Assembly (NCBI GenBank): GCA_964403185.1
Contig: CAYOFK010000084.1
Coordinates: 1 to 13,389 of the forward strand
DNA: 13,389 bases
Reading direction: 5' to 3'
Source: CAYOFK01 sp964403185
Lineage (GTDB): Bacteria; Bacteroidota; Bacteroidia; Bacteroidales; VadinHA17
The notes under the pieces were generated by a model. It was not told where the DNA came from and made no database searches. It saw only the letters and a program-made list of their open reading frames with translations. Numbering within the stretch: the stretch's first letter is position 1; every line of letters begins with the position of its first letter. Position numbers and translations under genes: made by a program. Below are positions 5,688 through 13,067 of this stretch, piece after piece.

Positions 5688-7835
5688 TCAAAGGGATGCT
5701 GATGAAACCCGTGACACCTTCAGGACACCCTTGATCTTCATCAATCTTCGAATCAACTTATCCAGGTGGTCCTTATCCAGCACCTTCAGCCTCAACTCAC
5801 TATCGAAGGTCCCTTCACCAGCTGAGTAGTTTACTGATTGAATACTGACCCGTTGTCCCTGAGTGACCAACTCTGATATCCTGTTCACCATCCCTGCTTC
5901 ATCAAGTCCCGAGATTTTAATAACAGTGTCAAGCATGGCCGCATCTGAAGAATGGGTCCACTTTAGCCGGATGACCCTGTATGGATATCTCGTCAATAAT
6001 TGTTTCGCATTGGGACAATCCATGAGGTGTACTTTTACGCCTTCAGTAATGGTGACGAAACCGAATATTTTATCACCAATAATAGGATTGCAGCATTTTG
6101 CCAGTTTATAATCAATATTGTCAACTTCATCCTGTATCAATAATAAATCCTTATGGGTTCTCGTTTTACCGGCCTGAACCATGGGTTCACCCGGAGTTAA
6201 TACCACCGGATTTTTCTCACTTCCATGTATCAGCAATTCTTTGATCCCACTCAGAACGATCTTTTCTTCACTGATCAAATAATAAAGATCCTGAGCATAT
6301 TTGAGTTTGTACTCCTTCAGAAGTTTCTTAACATTATCGTCATTGAATGCGATTTTCCAGTTTCGCATTCTCCGCTTTAACATTTCCTTCCCAATCTCAG
6401 CAGCCTTCAGTTTCTCCTGATTCAGAGATTGTTTAATGCCGGACCTGGCTTTTGAGGTCACCACAAAGTGCAACCAATCCTGTTTTGGTTTCTGGTTTTT
6501 TGATGTGGTGATTTCCACAAGGTCGCCATTATCCAAAACCTGTTTCAGGGTTGCATTCTTCTGATTTACTTTACCGCCGGCACATTTCAAACCCACTTCC
6601 GAATGGATCTCAAAAGCAAAATCCAATAATGTGGCTCCCTTTGGAAGCCTCTTTAAGTCGCCCTTCGGTGTAAATACAAAAATCTCATCCGAATACAGGT
6701 TTAATTTTACCTGATCAACGAATTCCGGTGTTTCTGTTTCCGGTCCCTCCAGTATCTCCCGCATTTTCCCCAACCATTCATCAAGGATCTTATCCTTCCC
6801 GGCTTCTTTATACAGATAATGTGCCGCCAAACCCTTTTCAGCAATTTCATTCATGCGTTCGGTGCGTACCTGTACTTCAACCCACCGGCCCCTGGGGCTG
6901 GCTACAGTGATATGCAATGATTCATATCCGTTTGATTTCGGAATGGATATCCAGTCCCTCAATCTCTGAGGGTTTGGCGTGTAAAGGTCGGTTACAATAG
7001 AATAGACATGCCAGCACAAAGCTCTCTCTTTCTGCTTTTCAGCCTTCAGAATGATCCGGATTGCAAAGAGGTCGTAAACTTCTTCAAAATCAATATTCTG
7101 GCGCTTCATTTTTGACCAGATGGAATGGATTGATTTTAACCGGCCCTTTATTTCAAAATCCAGGTTTTCTTTATCAAGCTGCTCCTTTAATGGTTTAATG
7201 AAATCTCTGATGAAGCGGTTCCTTGCACCGGTGGTAATTTTTATTTTCCTCAATACCTCATCATACTGCTCCGGCTCAAGATATTTCATTGAAAGATCTT
7301 CAAGTTCCGATTTAATATTATACAAACCCAGCCTGTGGGCCAGGGAAGCATATAAATAACCCGACTCTCCTGCAATCATGACCTGTGCTTCCTGGTCGGC
7401 ATTCTCCAGGTAGCGCATGACTACCAGTCGCTCAGCGATCTTAATTAACAGCACCTGCACATCACCGGCCATGGTGAGAATTAATTTCCTGAAAGACTCT
7501 GTTTGAAGGTTTGTTTTACTGGTATTTATTTCGGAAATACGTGATAAACTTTCCAGAATTTCAGCGATTTCCTGCCCAAATATCGGAACGATTTCCTCTA
7601 TAGTCAGGTCCGCTTCTTTAATAAGGTCATAGAGCAAGGCTCCTATTATGGAGTCTTTACCCAGGCCCAATTCCCGTGCAACAATACGGGCTACAAAAAT
7701 AGTATAAACAACAAAAGGCAGACCTGTGATCTGTTCCCTTCGACCCGCACCAGTACGAATTGCAATATTCAAAGCCTGCCTTATCTGCTTCAGATCAGAG
7801 GGAGATACATAATTGTAGCAATCACGGATCAGCCC
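5688..7835 (-). CDS. relA: RelA/SpoT homologue: (p)ppGpp synthetase with degenerate HD hydrolase domain, N-terminus lost in assembly gap
   Basis: A long RelA/SpoT homologue that makes the alarmone (p)ppGpp; 715 residues are visible and roughly 20-30 are missing at the N-terminus inside the N-run. Fragment numbering: the HD domain (about 1-190) has lost its signature. Y44-T45 stands where HP is expected, YDLIKE (69-74) replaces HDxxED, and ERLVVMR replaces DRxHNxR. The synthetase domain keeps GRLKSIHSIW, YDLFAIRII, RDWISIPK, NGYESLH and EVQVRTERM, so it should be active. The loop RLRD resembles the RxKD signature of bifunctional Rel rather than the ExDD of gammaproteobacterial RelA. TGS (with IHSEVGLKC), a zinc-finger-like CC...H...DC region and a C-terminal ACT domain follow. 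I infer a synthetase-only, ribosome-regulated enzyme, so a separate hydrolase should exist elsewhere. The apparent fusion to the upstream protein is an artefact of the gap. Confidence 0.93.
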   Translation of the reverse strand, partial: GLIRDCYNYVSPSDLKQIRQALNIAIRTGAGRREQITGLPFVVYTIFVARIVARELGLGKDSIIGALLYDLIKEADLTIEEIVPIFGQEIAEILESLSRISEINTSKTNLQTESFRKLILTMAGDVQVLLIKIAERLVVMRYLENADQEAQVMIAGESGYLYASLAHRLGLYNIKSELEDLSMKYLEPEQYDEVLRKIKITTGARNRFIRDFIKPLKEQLDKENLDFEIKGRLKSIHSIWSKMKRQNIDFEEVYDLFAIRIILKAEKQKERALCWHVYSIVTDLYTPNPQRLRDWISIPKSNGYESLHITVASPRGRWVEVQVRTERMNEIAEKGLAAHYLYKEAGKDKILDEWLGKMREILEGPETETPEFVDQVKLNLYSDEIFVFTPKGDLKRLPKGATLLDFAFEIHSEVGLKCAGGKVNQKNATLKQVLDNGDLVEITTSKNQKPKQDWLHFVVTSKARSGIKQSLNQEKLKAAEIGKEMLKRRMRNWKIAFNDDNVKKLLKEYKLKYAQDLYYLISEEKIVLSGIKELLIHGSEKNPVVLTPGEPMVQAGKTRTHKDLLLIQDEVDNIDYKLAKCCNPIIGDKIFGFVTITEGVKVHLMDCPNAKQLLTRYPYRVIRLKWTHSSDAAMLDTVIKISGLDEAGMVNRISELVTQGQRVSIQSVNYSAGEGTFDSELRLKVLDKDHLDKLIRRLMKIKGVLKVSRVSSASL

Positions 7836-7935
7836 NNNNNNNNNNNNNNNNNNNNNNNNNNNNNNNNNNNNNNNNNNNNNNNNNNNNNNNNNNNNNNNNN
7901 NNNNNNNNNNNNNNNNNNNNNNNNNNNNNNNNNNN
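7836..7935. other. Assembly gap (100 N)
   Basis: Exactly 100 N, the conventional placeholder for a scaffold join of unknown length. The missing bases should hold the last codons of the upstream beta-rich protein gene, its stop, any spacer, and the start codon plus roughly 20-30 codons of relA. The unbroken frame through the Ns carries no information. Confidence 0.99.
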
Positions 7936-9008
7936 ATGACAGAATATTTTGCATAGGTATAATCCGCATGTATGGTAACCACGGTCATTTTTAACCGGGC
8001 CCCTATAGATGTCCTGAGCCCGCTGATGTTTTCAATCCTGATTTCGGGAATGGTCTCTATATCACCATCCGTAATTGAAGGGTTCAGGGGATCCAGTATT
8101 GGATTATAGCCAGGAATGGGAATTTTTCCATCAATGACGATCTTTGTTGTGGATCCGCTGTATCCAATGCTGCCATAAACATTAATAACCGGTAAGGTTG
8201 TGGAAACGATCAGGCTCAGGTTATATCCTGAGGTCTCAACAAGAATCTGCTGATTATTAAAATCCGCTGATGTATATGACAAATTAGGATCAATGGTCCA
8301 GATATTTTCATAATCGTATGGATTATAGCTGAATCCAATATCACTGTTTAATTTTGTATAGCCACCAAAAACTGAAATGTCCACCGGGGCTACTTTTAAA
8401 CCTTTAATATGCTGTGCTATGCTGTGTTTCAGTCCAACACCCCACAGACCAATCCTGGATTGTGTGGAAGGAATTTTCACTTTTGGCATAAAACGGCCAA
8501 CTATTTCCGTCCCCTTGGGAAGGCCCACTCCTGCCTGAATCATGGGAGCTGGCAGCACATGCACACTTGAACCCGGAGGTGAAGGGAAGGAAGCTATGGT
8601 CACATCAGTCTGTCCTCCCGTACTGTATTCCAGCAATGGTCCGTTGTTTGTTTTTCCCGCAACGGTCGGGCCAATAGGATCAGGATCCATCACCTGCAGG
8701 TTCCGGAAGTTCAGTTGTGAAAGATCAAAACTTCTGTCAGATTCAGGAATTATCGAAGCGCTAACGGTAAAAGTAATGTCAAACCCGCCTAATTTATGTG
8801 GTTTGGCAGTGTTGAACCACCCTCCGTTCAGATCGGTTCCGAAGGCATTCACCCATGGTGTTACATAAGGTGTAAAAAGTTCAATGCCGTCCTCGATCCC
8901 TCCATCAAAAAAGTTAAAATCATCAAATTGCGCACGCACCGGAGTTATTGTTATACATAATAAAACCAGTGAAAATCCCAAAGTTTTCTTAAAAATATGC
9001 ATCTTCAT
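7936..9008 (-). CDS. Signal-peptide beta-rich protein resembling DUF6588, 3'-truncated by the gap
   Basis: 357 codons are visible before the N-run. The start MKMHIFKKTLGFSLVLLCIT is a signal peptide, with cleavage probably near VRAQ (about residue 26-27). The remainder is rich in G, P, S and alternating beta-strand patterns: HKLGGFDITFTVSAS, MIQAGVGLPKGTEIVGRFMP, RIGLWGVGLKHSI, VDISVFGGYTKL, VINVYGSIGYSGS and SIGARLKMTVVTIHADYTYA. This layout matches my memory of DUF6588-type proteins from Bacteroidota, which look like outer-membrane barrels, but I cannot confirm the family here. A short C-terminal strand is probably all that is missing. It lies upstream of relA on the same strand; co-transcription cannot be judged because the junction is unsequenced. 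ATG at residue 3 is an alternative start. A near-match to the -7 element (CATTTTTG, 9073 to 9066) has no paired -33 TTG. Confidence 0.75.
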
Positions 9009-9177
9009 GTTCAGTAATTATTAGGTTAAATAATGAGTTCAATAAGTAATCATACGAAAAAAATGCAAAAATGTTAATGAACAAACCACCTTTTATGAAT
9101 ATTTGATTCATTGTAAAAACGTAATAATCTCACTGATTAATATGTAATTTTATAAGAACTAATCATTTTTGAAGAAT

Positions 9178-10467
9178 ATGACAACAAATATTCCATTGGC
9201 AGAACGAATGCGACCCAAATCCCTTGACGGTTTTCTGGGCCAGTCACACCTTGTTGGAAGGTCCTCCATTTTGAGAAAAAGCATCGAATCCGGAAACATT
9301 CCATCCTTTATCCTATGGGGCCCTCCCGGAGTAGGAAAGACCACCCTGGCCAGGATTATTGCACACCAACTGGATCGGCCCTTTTACAGTCTCAGTGCGG
9401 TACATTCCGGTGTTAAGGATGTAAGAGAATCCATTGAGAAAGCCAGGAAACAACAATTTTTTGATGCCCCTAATCCCATATTATTTATTGACGAAATTCA
9501 CAGATTCAGTAAATCACAGCAGGATTCCTTACTGGGTGCGGTTGAGAAAGGCACCATTACCCTGATTGGAGCAACCACTGAAAATCCGTCTTTTGAAGTC
9601 ATCTCACCCCTCCTGTCCAGATGTCAGGTTTATGTTCTTAAACACCTGGATAAAAAGGACCTTGAAACCTTGATAAAAAAGGCATTGAATGAGGATGCAT
9701 ACCTTAAAAAAGTGCGCATAACCATAAAAGAAAACGAGGCCATACTTCGATATTCAGGAGGAGATGCCAGAAAGCTGTTCAACATACTGGAACTGGTTTT
9801 CAATTCTGAGTTTAAAGAGGATGCGAAAAAAATTATCATTACAAATGAATTGGTGAAATCGAGAATCCAGGAAAATATAGCCTTATATGACAAGGATGGG
9901 GAACAGCATTATGATATCATTTCGGCCTTTATAAAATCAGTCAGGGGTAGCGATCCCAATGCGGCAGTTTACTGGCTTGCCCGGATGGTAGAGGGTGGTG
10001 AAGACCTGGAGTTTATTGCCAGACGCCTGGTTATCCTGGCCGCTGAAGATATCGGATTGGCCAACCCAAATGCCCTGTTGCTGGCAACAAACTGCTTTAA
10101 CGCCGTTCGTCTTATCGGCTGGCCGGAATCCAGGATCATCCTCTCTGAGGCCACCATCTACCTTGCATCAGGTCCCAAAAGCAATTCAGCATACCAGGCC
10201 ATAAATAAAGCGCAGGATCTGGTCAGGAAAACCGGCGACCAACCCGTTCCCCTTCACCTGCGCAATGCACCCACCAAGTTAATGAATGATATTGGGTATG
10301 GCAGGGACTATAAATACGCCCACAACTTCAAGGACCATTTCACCAGCCTGGAATTTCTCCCGGAAAACCTTTCCGGTAAAAAACTGTATGATCCACAAGA
10401 CAATACCAGGGAAGCAGAGTTCCGTGAACGTTTAAAACAGCTCTGGAAAGATAAATACGATTATTGA
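9178..10467 (+). CDS. rarA: Replication-associated recombination protein A (RarA/MgsA), AAA+ ATPase
   Basis: A 429-residue AAA+ ATPase of the clamp-loader-like RarA/MgsA/WRNIP1 family, which acts at stalled replication forks. Visible in order: PLAERMRPKSLDGFLGQ near the N-terminus, Walker A GPPGVGKTT (about 41-49), Walker B LFIDEIHRF, sensor 1 GATTENPSF, the arginine-finger LLSRC box, then the family's C-terminal tetramerisation region with AAEDIGLANP, GPKSNSAYQA and PLHLRNAPTKLMNDIGYGRD. Length is normal (E. coli RarA is 447). ATG 9178 was chosen over the in-frame TTG at 9169; either gives nearly the same protein and no strong ribosome-binding site decides. It is divergent from the beta-rich protein gene (169 bp apart) and convergent with the YihY-type gene. 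The function fits the dinB-dnaE genes in the same window, but there is no operon link. Confidence 0.95.
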   Translation: MTTNIPLAERMRPKSLDGFLGQSHLVGRSSILRKSIESGNIPSFILWGPPGVGKTTLARIIAHQLDRPFYSLSAVHSGVKDVRESIEKARKQQFFDAPNPILFIDEIHRFSKSQQDSLLGAVEKGTITLIGATTENPSFEVISPLLSRCQVYVLKHLDKKDLETLIKKALNEDAYLKKVRITIKENEAILRYSGGDARKLFNILELVFNSEFKEDAKKIIITNELVKSRIQENIALYDKDGEQHYDIISAFIKSVRGSDPNAAVYWLARMVEGGEDLEFIARRLVILAAEDIGLANPNALLLATNCFNAVRLIGWPESRIILSEATIYLASGPKSNSAYQAINKAQDLVRKTGDQPVPLHLRNAPTKLMNDIGYGRDYKYAHNFKDHFTSLEFLPENLSGKKLYDPQDNTREAEFRERLKQLWKDKYDY

Positions 10468-10509
10468 AATCCTCTCCCGGGGGGGCACTAACAGCGCAGT
10501 GTGATTGGA

Positions 10510-10526
10510 TCCCGCCAACGGTGGGA
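10510..10526. other. Small stem-loop in rarA 3' spacer
   Basis: TCCCGCC-AAC-GGTGGGA forms a 7-bp stem (one G-T wobble) with a 3-nt loop, 43 bp after the rarA stop. No T-tract follows. It may act with the larger stem-loop at 10550-10583. Confidence 0.45.
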
Positions 10527-10549
10527 GACGGGGGATTTATTTCACAACA

Positions 10550-10583
10550 CTGCCAGGATGCCGGCAAACCGGTACGCTGGCAG
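10550..10583. terminator. Probable bidirectional terminator between convergent rarA and the yihY-like gene
   Basis: A two-tier hairpin: outer stem CTGCCAG (10550-10556) / CTGGCAG (10577-10583), a symmetric GAT/ACG internal loop, and an inner stem GCCGG / CCGGT (one G-T wobble) closed by a CAAA loop. On the plus strand it is followed by GTTTCCTTAATTTC, a loose T-rich stretch. The position between converging genes fits a shared terminator. The T-tract is imperfect, so efficiency is uncertain. Confidence 0.6.
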
Positions 10584-10681
10584 GTTTCCTTAATTTCGCC
10601 TGATGCAATATTACAACGCTTTTTTCTAATTTTACCATAGGATTAGCGGGGTAACAAATTAAATCGGTAGCTGTCCCTGTT

Positions 10682-12013
10682 TTAAATATCTTTTAACAGA
10701 AGGTTTTGACTGGAATTATGTATGAGTTTGCGGAAACTTTCAATAATCCCGTTTATTTTATCATAGGAGTCATCTGAGGCGGTCCCGATCTTAAATTCCC
10801 CATGGTCATCCAGGCGCTGAAGGACCAGGCTCACTGAAACCTGATGTATGTCAATAGCCGGCTGATACCTGCGCTCCTTGGGATTGTCGGAATAGAGTTC
10901 TGAAAGTATTTTAGTTTCAACCATTTCGTATATGACTTCACGTACCAGGCGAACCGGCAGTGCCAGTTGACCCGACATTTCTGTAGCCGTACAGGGAGGT
11001 TTGCCTTCTTCAAAATTCTTCACAATGAGCCTTGCGATCATCAGGGATAAAATCCGTTTCCTGTGCTGGCTCAGGTTCTGTAATTTAAAATCCAATTCAT
11101 ACTTGTTGACATTCTGATTGGCAAATGCAATCTGGGCTCCAAGGAGTACAATGAGCCAACTGATCTGCAGCCAGATCATGAAGAGCGGCAATGCAGCAAA
11201 ACTGCCATAAATGGCATTGTACCTGCTGATACCAATCTGGAAATGAATGTAGCCCCATTGTGACAACTGAAACAGCGATCCGGCAATGATGCCTCCAACC
11301 AGGGCATGCTTAAACTTCACTTTGGTATTGGGCATGGCAATAATGATCACAATAAACAGTATCCAAATCAATATATATGGACTGAGATTCAGGAGAAATT
11401 TGAAATTTCTAATGACCGGATAAATGGCGGCATATTTCTCAAACTCGCTGGAAATAAATACTGTAACACTGCTGGAAAGCAGGATGAATACAGGGGCAAT
11501 AAGCATCACAGCAAAATAATCTGTAAACTTCCGGACAAAGGGGCGTGATTTCCGGATCTGCCAGATGCTGTTCATGGCACCTTCAATATTGCCCAATACA
11601 CTCATAACCGACCAGAATAAAATTACCAGGCCAATACCGGCCACCAGGCCTCCCCTGGCATTCTCAAGCATTCTCTCGGCAAAATCAATGATCCAGGTTA
11701 CTACCTCCTCATGTCCCTGCAGACTTTTCACCAGTTCTGCCTCGAGCCGTCCCTGGAAACCAAAACCCTTGGAAATTCCAAAGATCATAGCCACAACAGG
11801 CACTACTGAAAGCAAGGAATAAAAGGTTAGGGCTGACGCCCGCATCTGCACTTTCTCTTCGGTAAAACCCTTTACTGAAATGGCAATGATCTTCACCTGT
11901 CTGATCAGGAACAAATGCAGCCGTGGCCTGTTGTCACTGGGCTGTTTCCATACCTCGGTAGTGACAAAATTGAATCCTTTTTCTAACCAGTTAATGATCT
12001 TTTTCACGAACAA
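10682..12013 (-). CDS. yihY: YihY/UPF0761-family inner-membrane protein (formerly mis-named ribonuclease BN)
   Basis: A 443-residue polytopic membrane protein of the YihY/BrkB family. The family hallmark RASALTFYSLLSVVPVVAM is at about 58-76, followed by hydrophobic segments around GLVAGIGLVILFWSVMSV, YFAVMLIAPVFILLSSS and LSPYILIWILFIVIIIAM. The conserved YNAIYGSFAALPLFMIWLQ then leads into a last helix ending LLGAQIAFANQN. After about residue 310 the chain is soluble, about 130 residues, with a winged-helix-like pattern (MIARLIVKNFEEG...LALPVRLVREVIYEMVET). Many homologues stop near the last helix, so this tail may be regulatory. Early annotation as RNase BN is wrong; the true role is unsettled. 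No ATG occurs in frame for the first 56 codons: the choices are TTG 12013 or GTG 12007, and a stop lies four codons upstream of the TTG. The start is therefore uncertain by two codons. Confidence 0.88.
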   Translation of the reverse strand: MFVKKIINWLEKGFNFVTTEVWKQPSDNRPRLHLFLIRQVKIIAISVKGFTEEKVQMRASALTFYSLLSVVPVVAMIFGISKGFGFQGRLEAELVKSLQGHEEVVTWIIDFAERMLENARGGLVAGIGLVILFWSVMSVLGNIEGAMNSIWQIRKSRPFVRKFTDYFAVMLIAPVFILLSSSVTVFISSEFEKYAAIYPVIRNFKFLLNLSPYILIWILFIVIIIAMPNTKVKFKHALVGGIIAGSLFQLSQWGYIHFQIGISRYNAIYGSFAALPLFMIWLQISWLIVLLGAQIAFANQNVNKYELDFKLQNLSQHRKRILSLMIARLIVKNFEEGKPPCTATEMSGQLALPVRLVREVIYEMVETKILSELYSDNPKERRYQPAIDIHQVSVSLVLQRLDDHGEFKIGTASDDSYDKINGIIESFRKLIHNSSQNLLLKDI

Positions 12014-12103
12014 ATATTTTAGTTATCGTATGCGATGGTTTAGTTAACAGATTATAAGACAGATTTAATCCTGCAACGATGAAATGATTATCCTCCGGTT
12101 CTG

Positions 12104-12111
12104 CAAATATA
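12104..12111 (-). promoter_or_regulatory. Possible -7 element for the yihY-like gene
   Basis: TATATTTG on the minus strand fits TAnnTTTG exactly. It would start transcription about 85-90 nt before the coding start. No TTG lies at the usual upstream distance, so the support is half of a promoter. Confidence 0.35.
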
Positions 12112-12154
12112 CGGCTTCCATCCTTAAATATCCATTTCTATAAAACCAATTACA

Positions 12155-12202
12155 GACTTTCTGCAGATCGGCTTTGAAAGTCGATCAGGTTTCAAAGAAA
12201 CC
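12155..12202 (+). promoter_or_regulatory. Overlapping, mutually exclusive inverted repeats upstream of comB
   Basis: Three perfect inverted repeats share arms within 48 bp: GACTTTC (12155-12161) / GAAAGTC (12176-12182); CTTTGAAA (12172-12179) / TTTCAAAG (12190-12197); GGTTTC (12188-12193) / GAAACC (12197-12202, loop AAA). Each shares bases with the next, so neighbouring stems cannot form together. A fourth short pair, GATCG/CGATC (12166-12170, 12182-12186), overlaps them. This could be a switching leader RNA or a set of operator half-sites, or chance in purine-tract DNA. It lies about 97 bp before the comB start. Confidence 0.4.
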
Positions 12203-12298
12203 TTCAACCCGTTCATAACTATGGCGACAATCAGATTACAATTGATATGATATTTTAATCTGAAGTATTAATTTTAGGAATTCAATAAAGGCAAGAAT

Positions 12299-12988
12299 TT
12301 GAAAGCAGACATTCTGGAGTTTACTGAAGGAGCAGAATCGGCCACCGGCTACACGGTGATCATTGATGTTCTCAGGGCATTCTCTGTAGCTTGTTACCTT
12401 TTCGACAAGGGCATCTGTAATTTAAAGGTGGTTGAACATGTTGAACAGGCCTTTCATCTTAAAGATCAGGAACCGGACCTGGTTCTCGTAGGGGAGCGCA
12501 ATGAACGGAAAGTGCCGGGTTTTCATTATGGCAATTCACCTTCGGAGATAGCTCATGCCTCCCTGACCGGAAAAAATGTTGTTCTTACAACTTCTGCCGG
12601 CACCCTCGGACTGGCCAGGTCTGTCCATGCCGGCACGGTGGTCACAGGCAGTTTTGTCAATGCACTGGCCATTGCAAATCATATCAAAAAGGTCAAGCCG
12701 GAACGTGTTTCACTGGTGGCTATGGGATTCCGTGCCGTCTCCACTGCAGATGAGGACCTCCTGTGTGCCCGGTACATAAAAAACACACTGGAAAATGTCA
12801 GATCCGACTTTCCTGCCATGAAGGAAACCATACGCAGGGGAACCGGCCGGCGTTTTTTTGATCCGGCCAATTCCGGTCATTCCCCACCTGAGGACTTTGA
12901 ACTTTGCATGGATTTAAACCGTTTTCCGTTCGTTCTGCAGGCAACTCGCCTTGATGATCATTTTGCGATAAATATAATTGATAGTTAA
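12299..12988 (+). CDS. comB: ComB-family 2-phosphosulfolactate phosphatase (TTG start)
   Basis: A 229-residue protein of the ComB family, Mg-dependent acid phosphatases that in methanogens remove phosphate from 2-phosphosulfolactate during coenzyme M synthesis. Family blocks seen: VIIDVLRAFSVA (about 21-32), VGERNERKVPGFHYGNSPSE (about 64-83), LTTSAGTLGLA, VVTGSFVNALAIA, and DEDLLCARYI. A stop codon lies eight codons upstream and the first in-frame ATG falls deep in the conserved region, so TTG 12299 is the only reasonable start; AAAGG at 12287-12291 is well placed as a ribosome-binding site. ComB homologues are widespread in bacteria that do not make coenzyme M, and no other sulfolactate-pathway gene is visible, so the physiological substrate here is open. 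The next gene starts 79 bp downstream on the same strand. Confidence 0.88.
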   Translation: MKADILEFTEGAESATGYTVIIDVLRAFSVACYLFDKGICNLKVVEHVEQAFHLKDQEPDLVLVGERNERKVPGFHYGNSPSEIAHASLTGKNVVLTTSAGTLGLARSVHAGTVVTGSFVNALAIANHIKKVKPERVSLVAMGFRAVSTADEDLLCARYIKNTLENVRSDFPAMKETIRRGTGRRFFDPANSGHSPPEDFELCMDLNRFPFVLQATRLDDHFAINIIDS

Positions 12989-13067
12989 TTATGAAACTGA
13001 AGACCGCATGATTTTGTTTTAAGACACCCGGCAACTGGATAAAGATTATTCACCGATACCATTGATC

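Larger units (their letters stand above)
12014..12298. other. Divergent intergenic region, yihY-like / comB
   Basis: 285 bp without a gene, holding the regulatory sequences of two divergent genes. On the minus strand, TATATTTG (12111 to 12104) matches the -7 consensus TAnnTTTG, though no TTG sits about 20 bp upstream. At 12155-12202 there is a cluster of overlapping inverted repeats, listed separately. On the plus strand, near comB, TAATTTTA (12269-12276) is a 7-of-8 match to the -7 consensus without a properly spaced -33. Confidence 0.6.

Noticed and set aside
5688..9008. One long secreted RelA fusion protein
   Set aside because: The frame is continuous only because of 100 N filler; the two halves have incompatible cellular locations and separate family identities.
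9098..9171. Promoter for rarA (AATATTTG at 9098, TAATTTTA at 9145, CATTTTTG at 9164)
   Set aside because: Each is a 7-of-8 match to the -7 consensus without a TTG at the right upstream distance, and the last overlaps the start region.
12299..12988. Evidence for coenzyme M biosynthesis
   Set aside because: ComB-type proteins occur widely in bacteria without this pathway, and no other pathway gene is visible.
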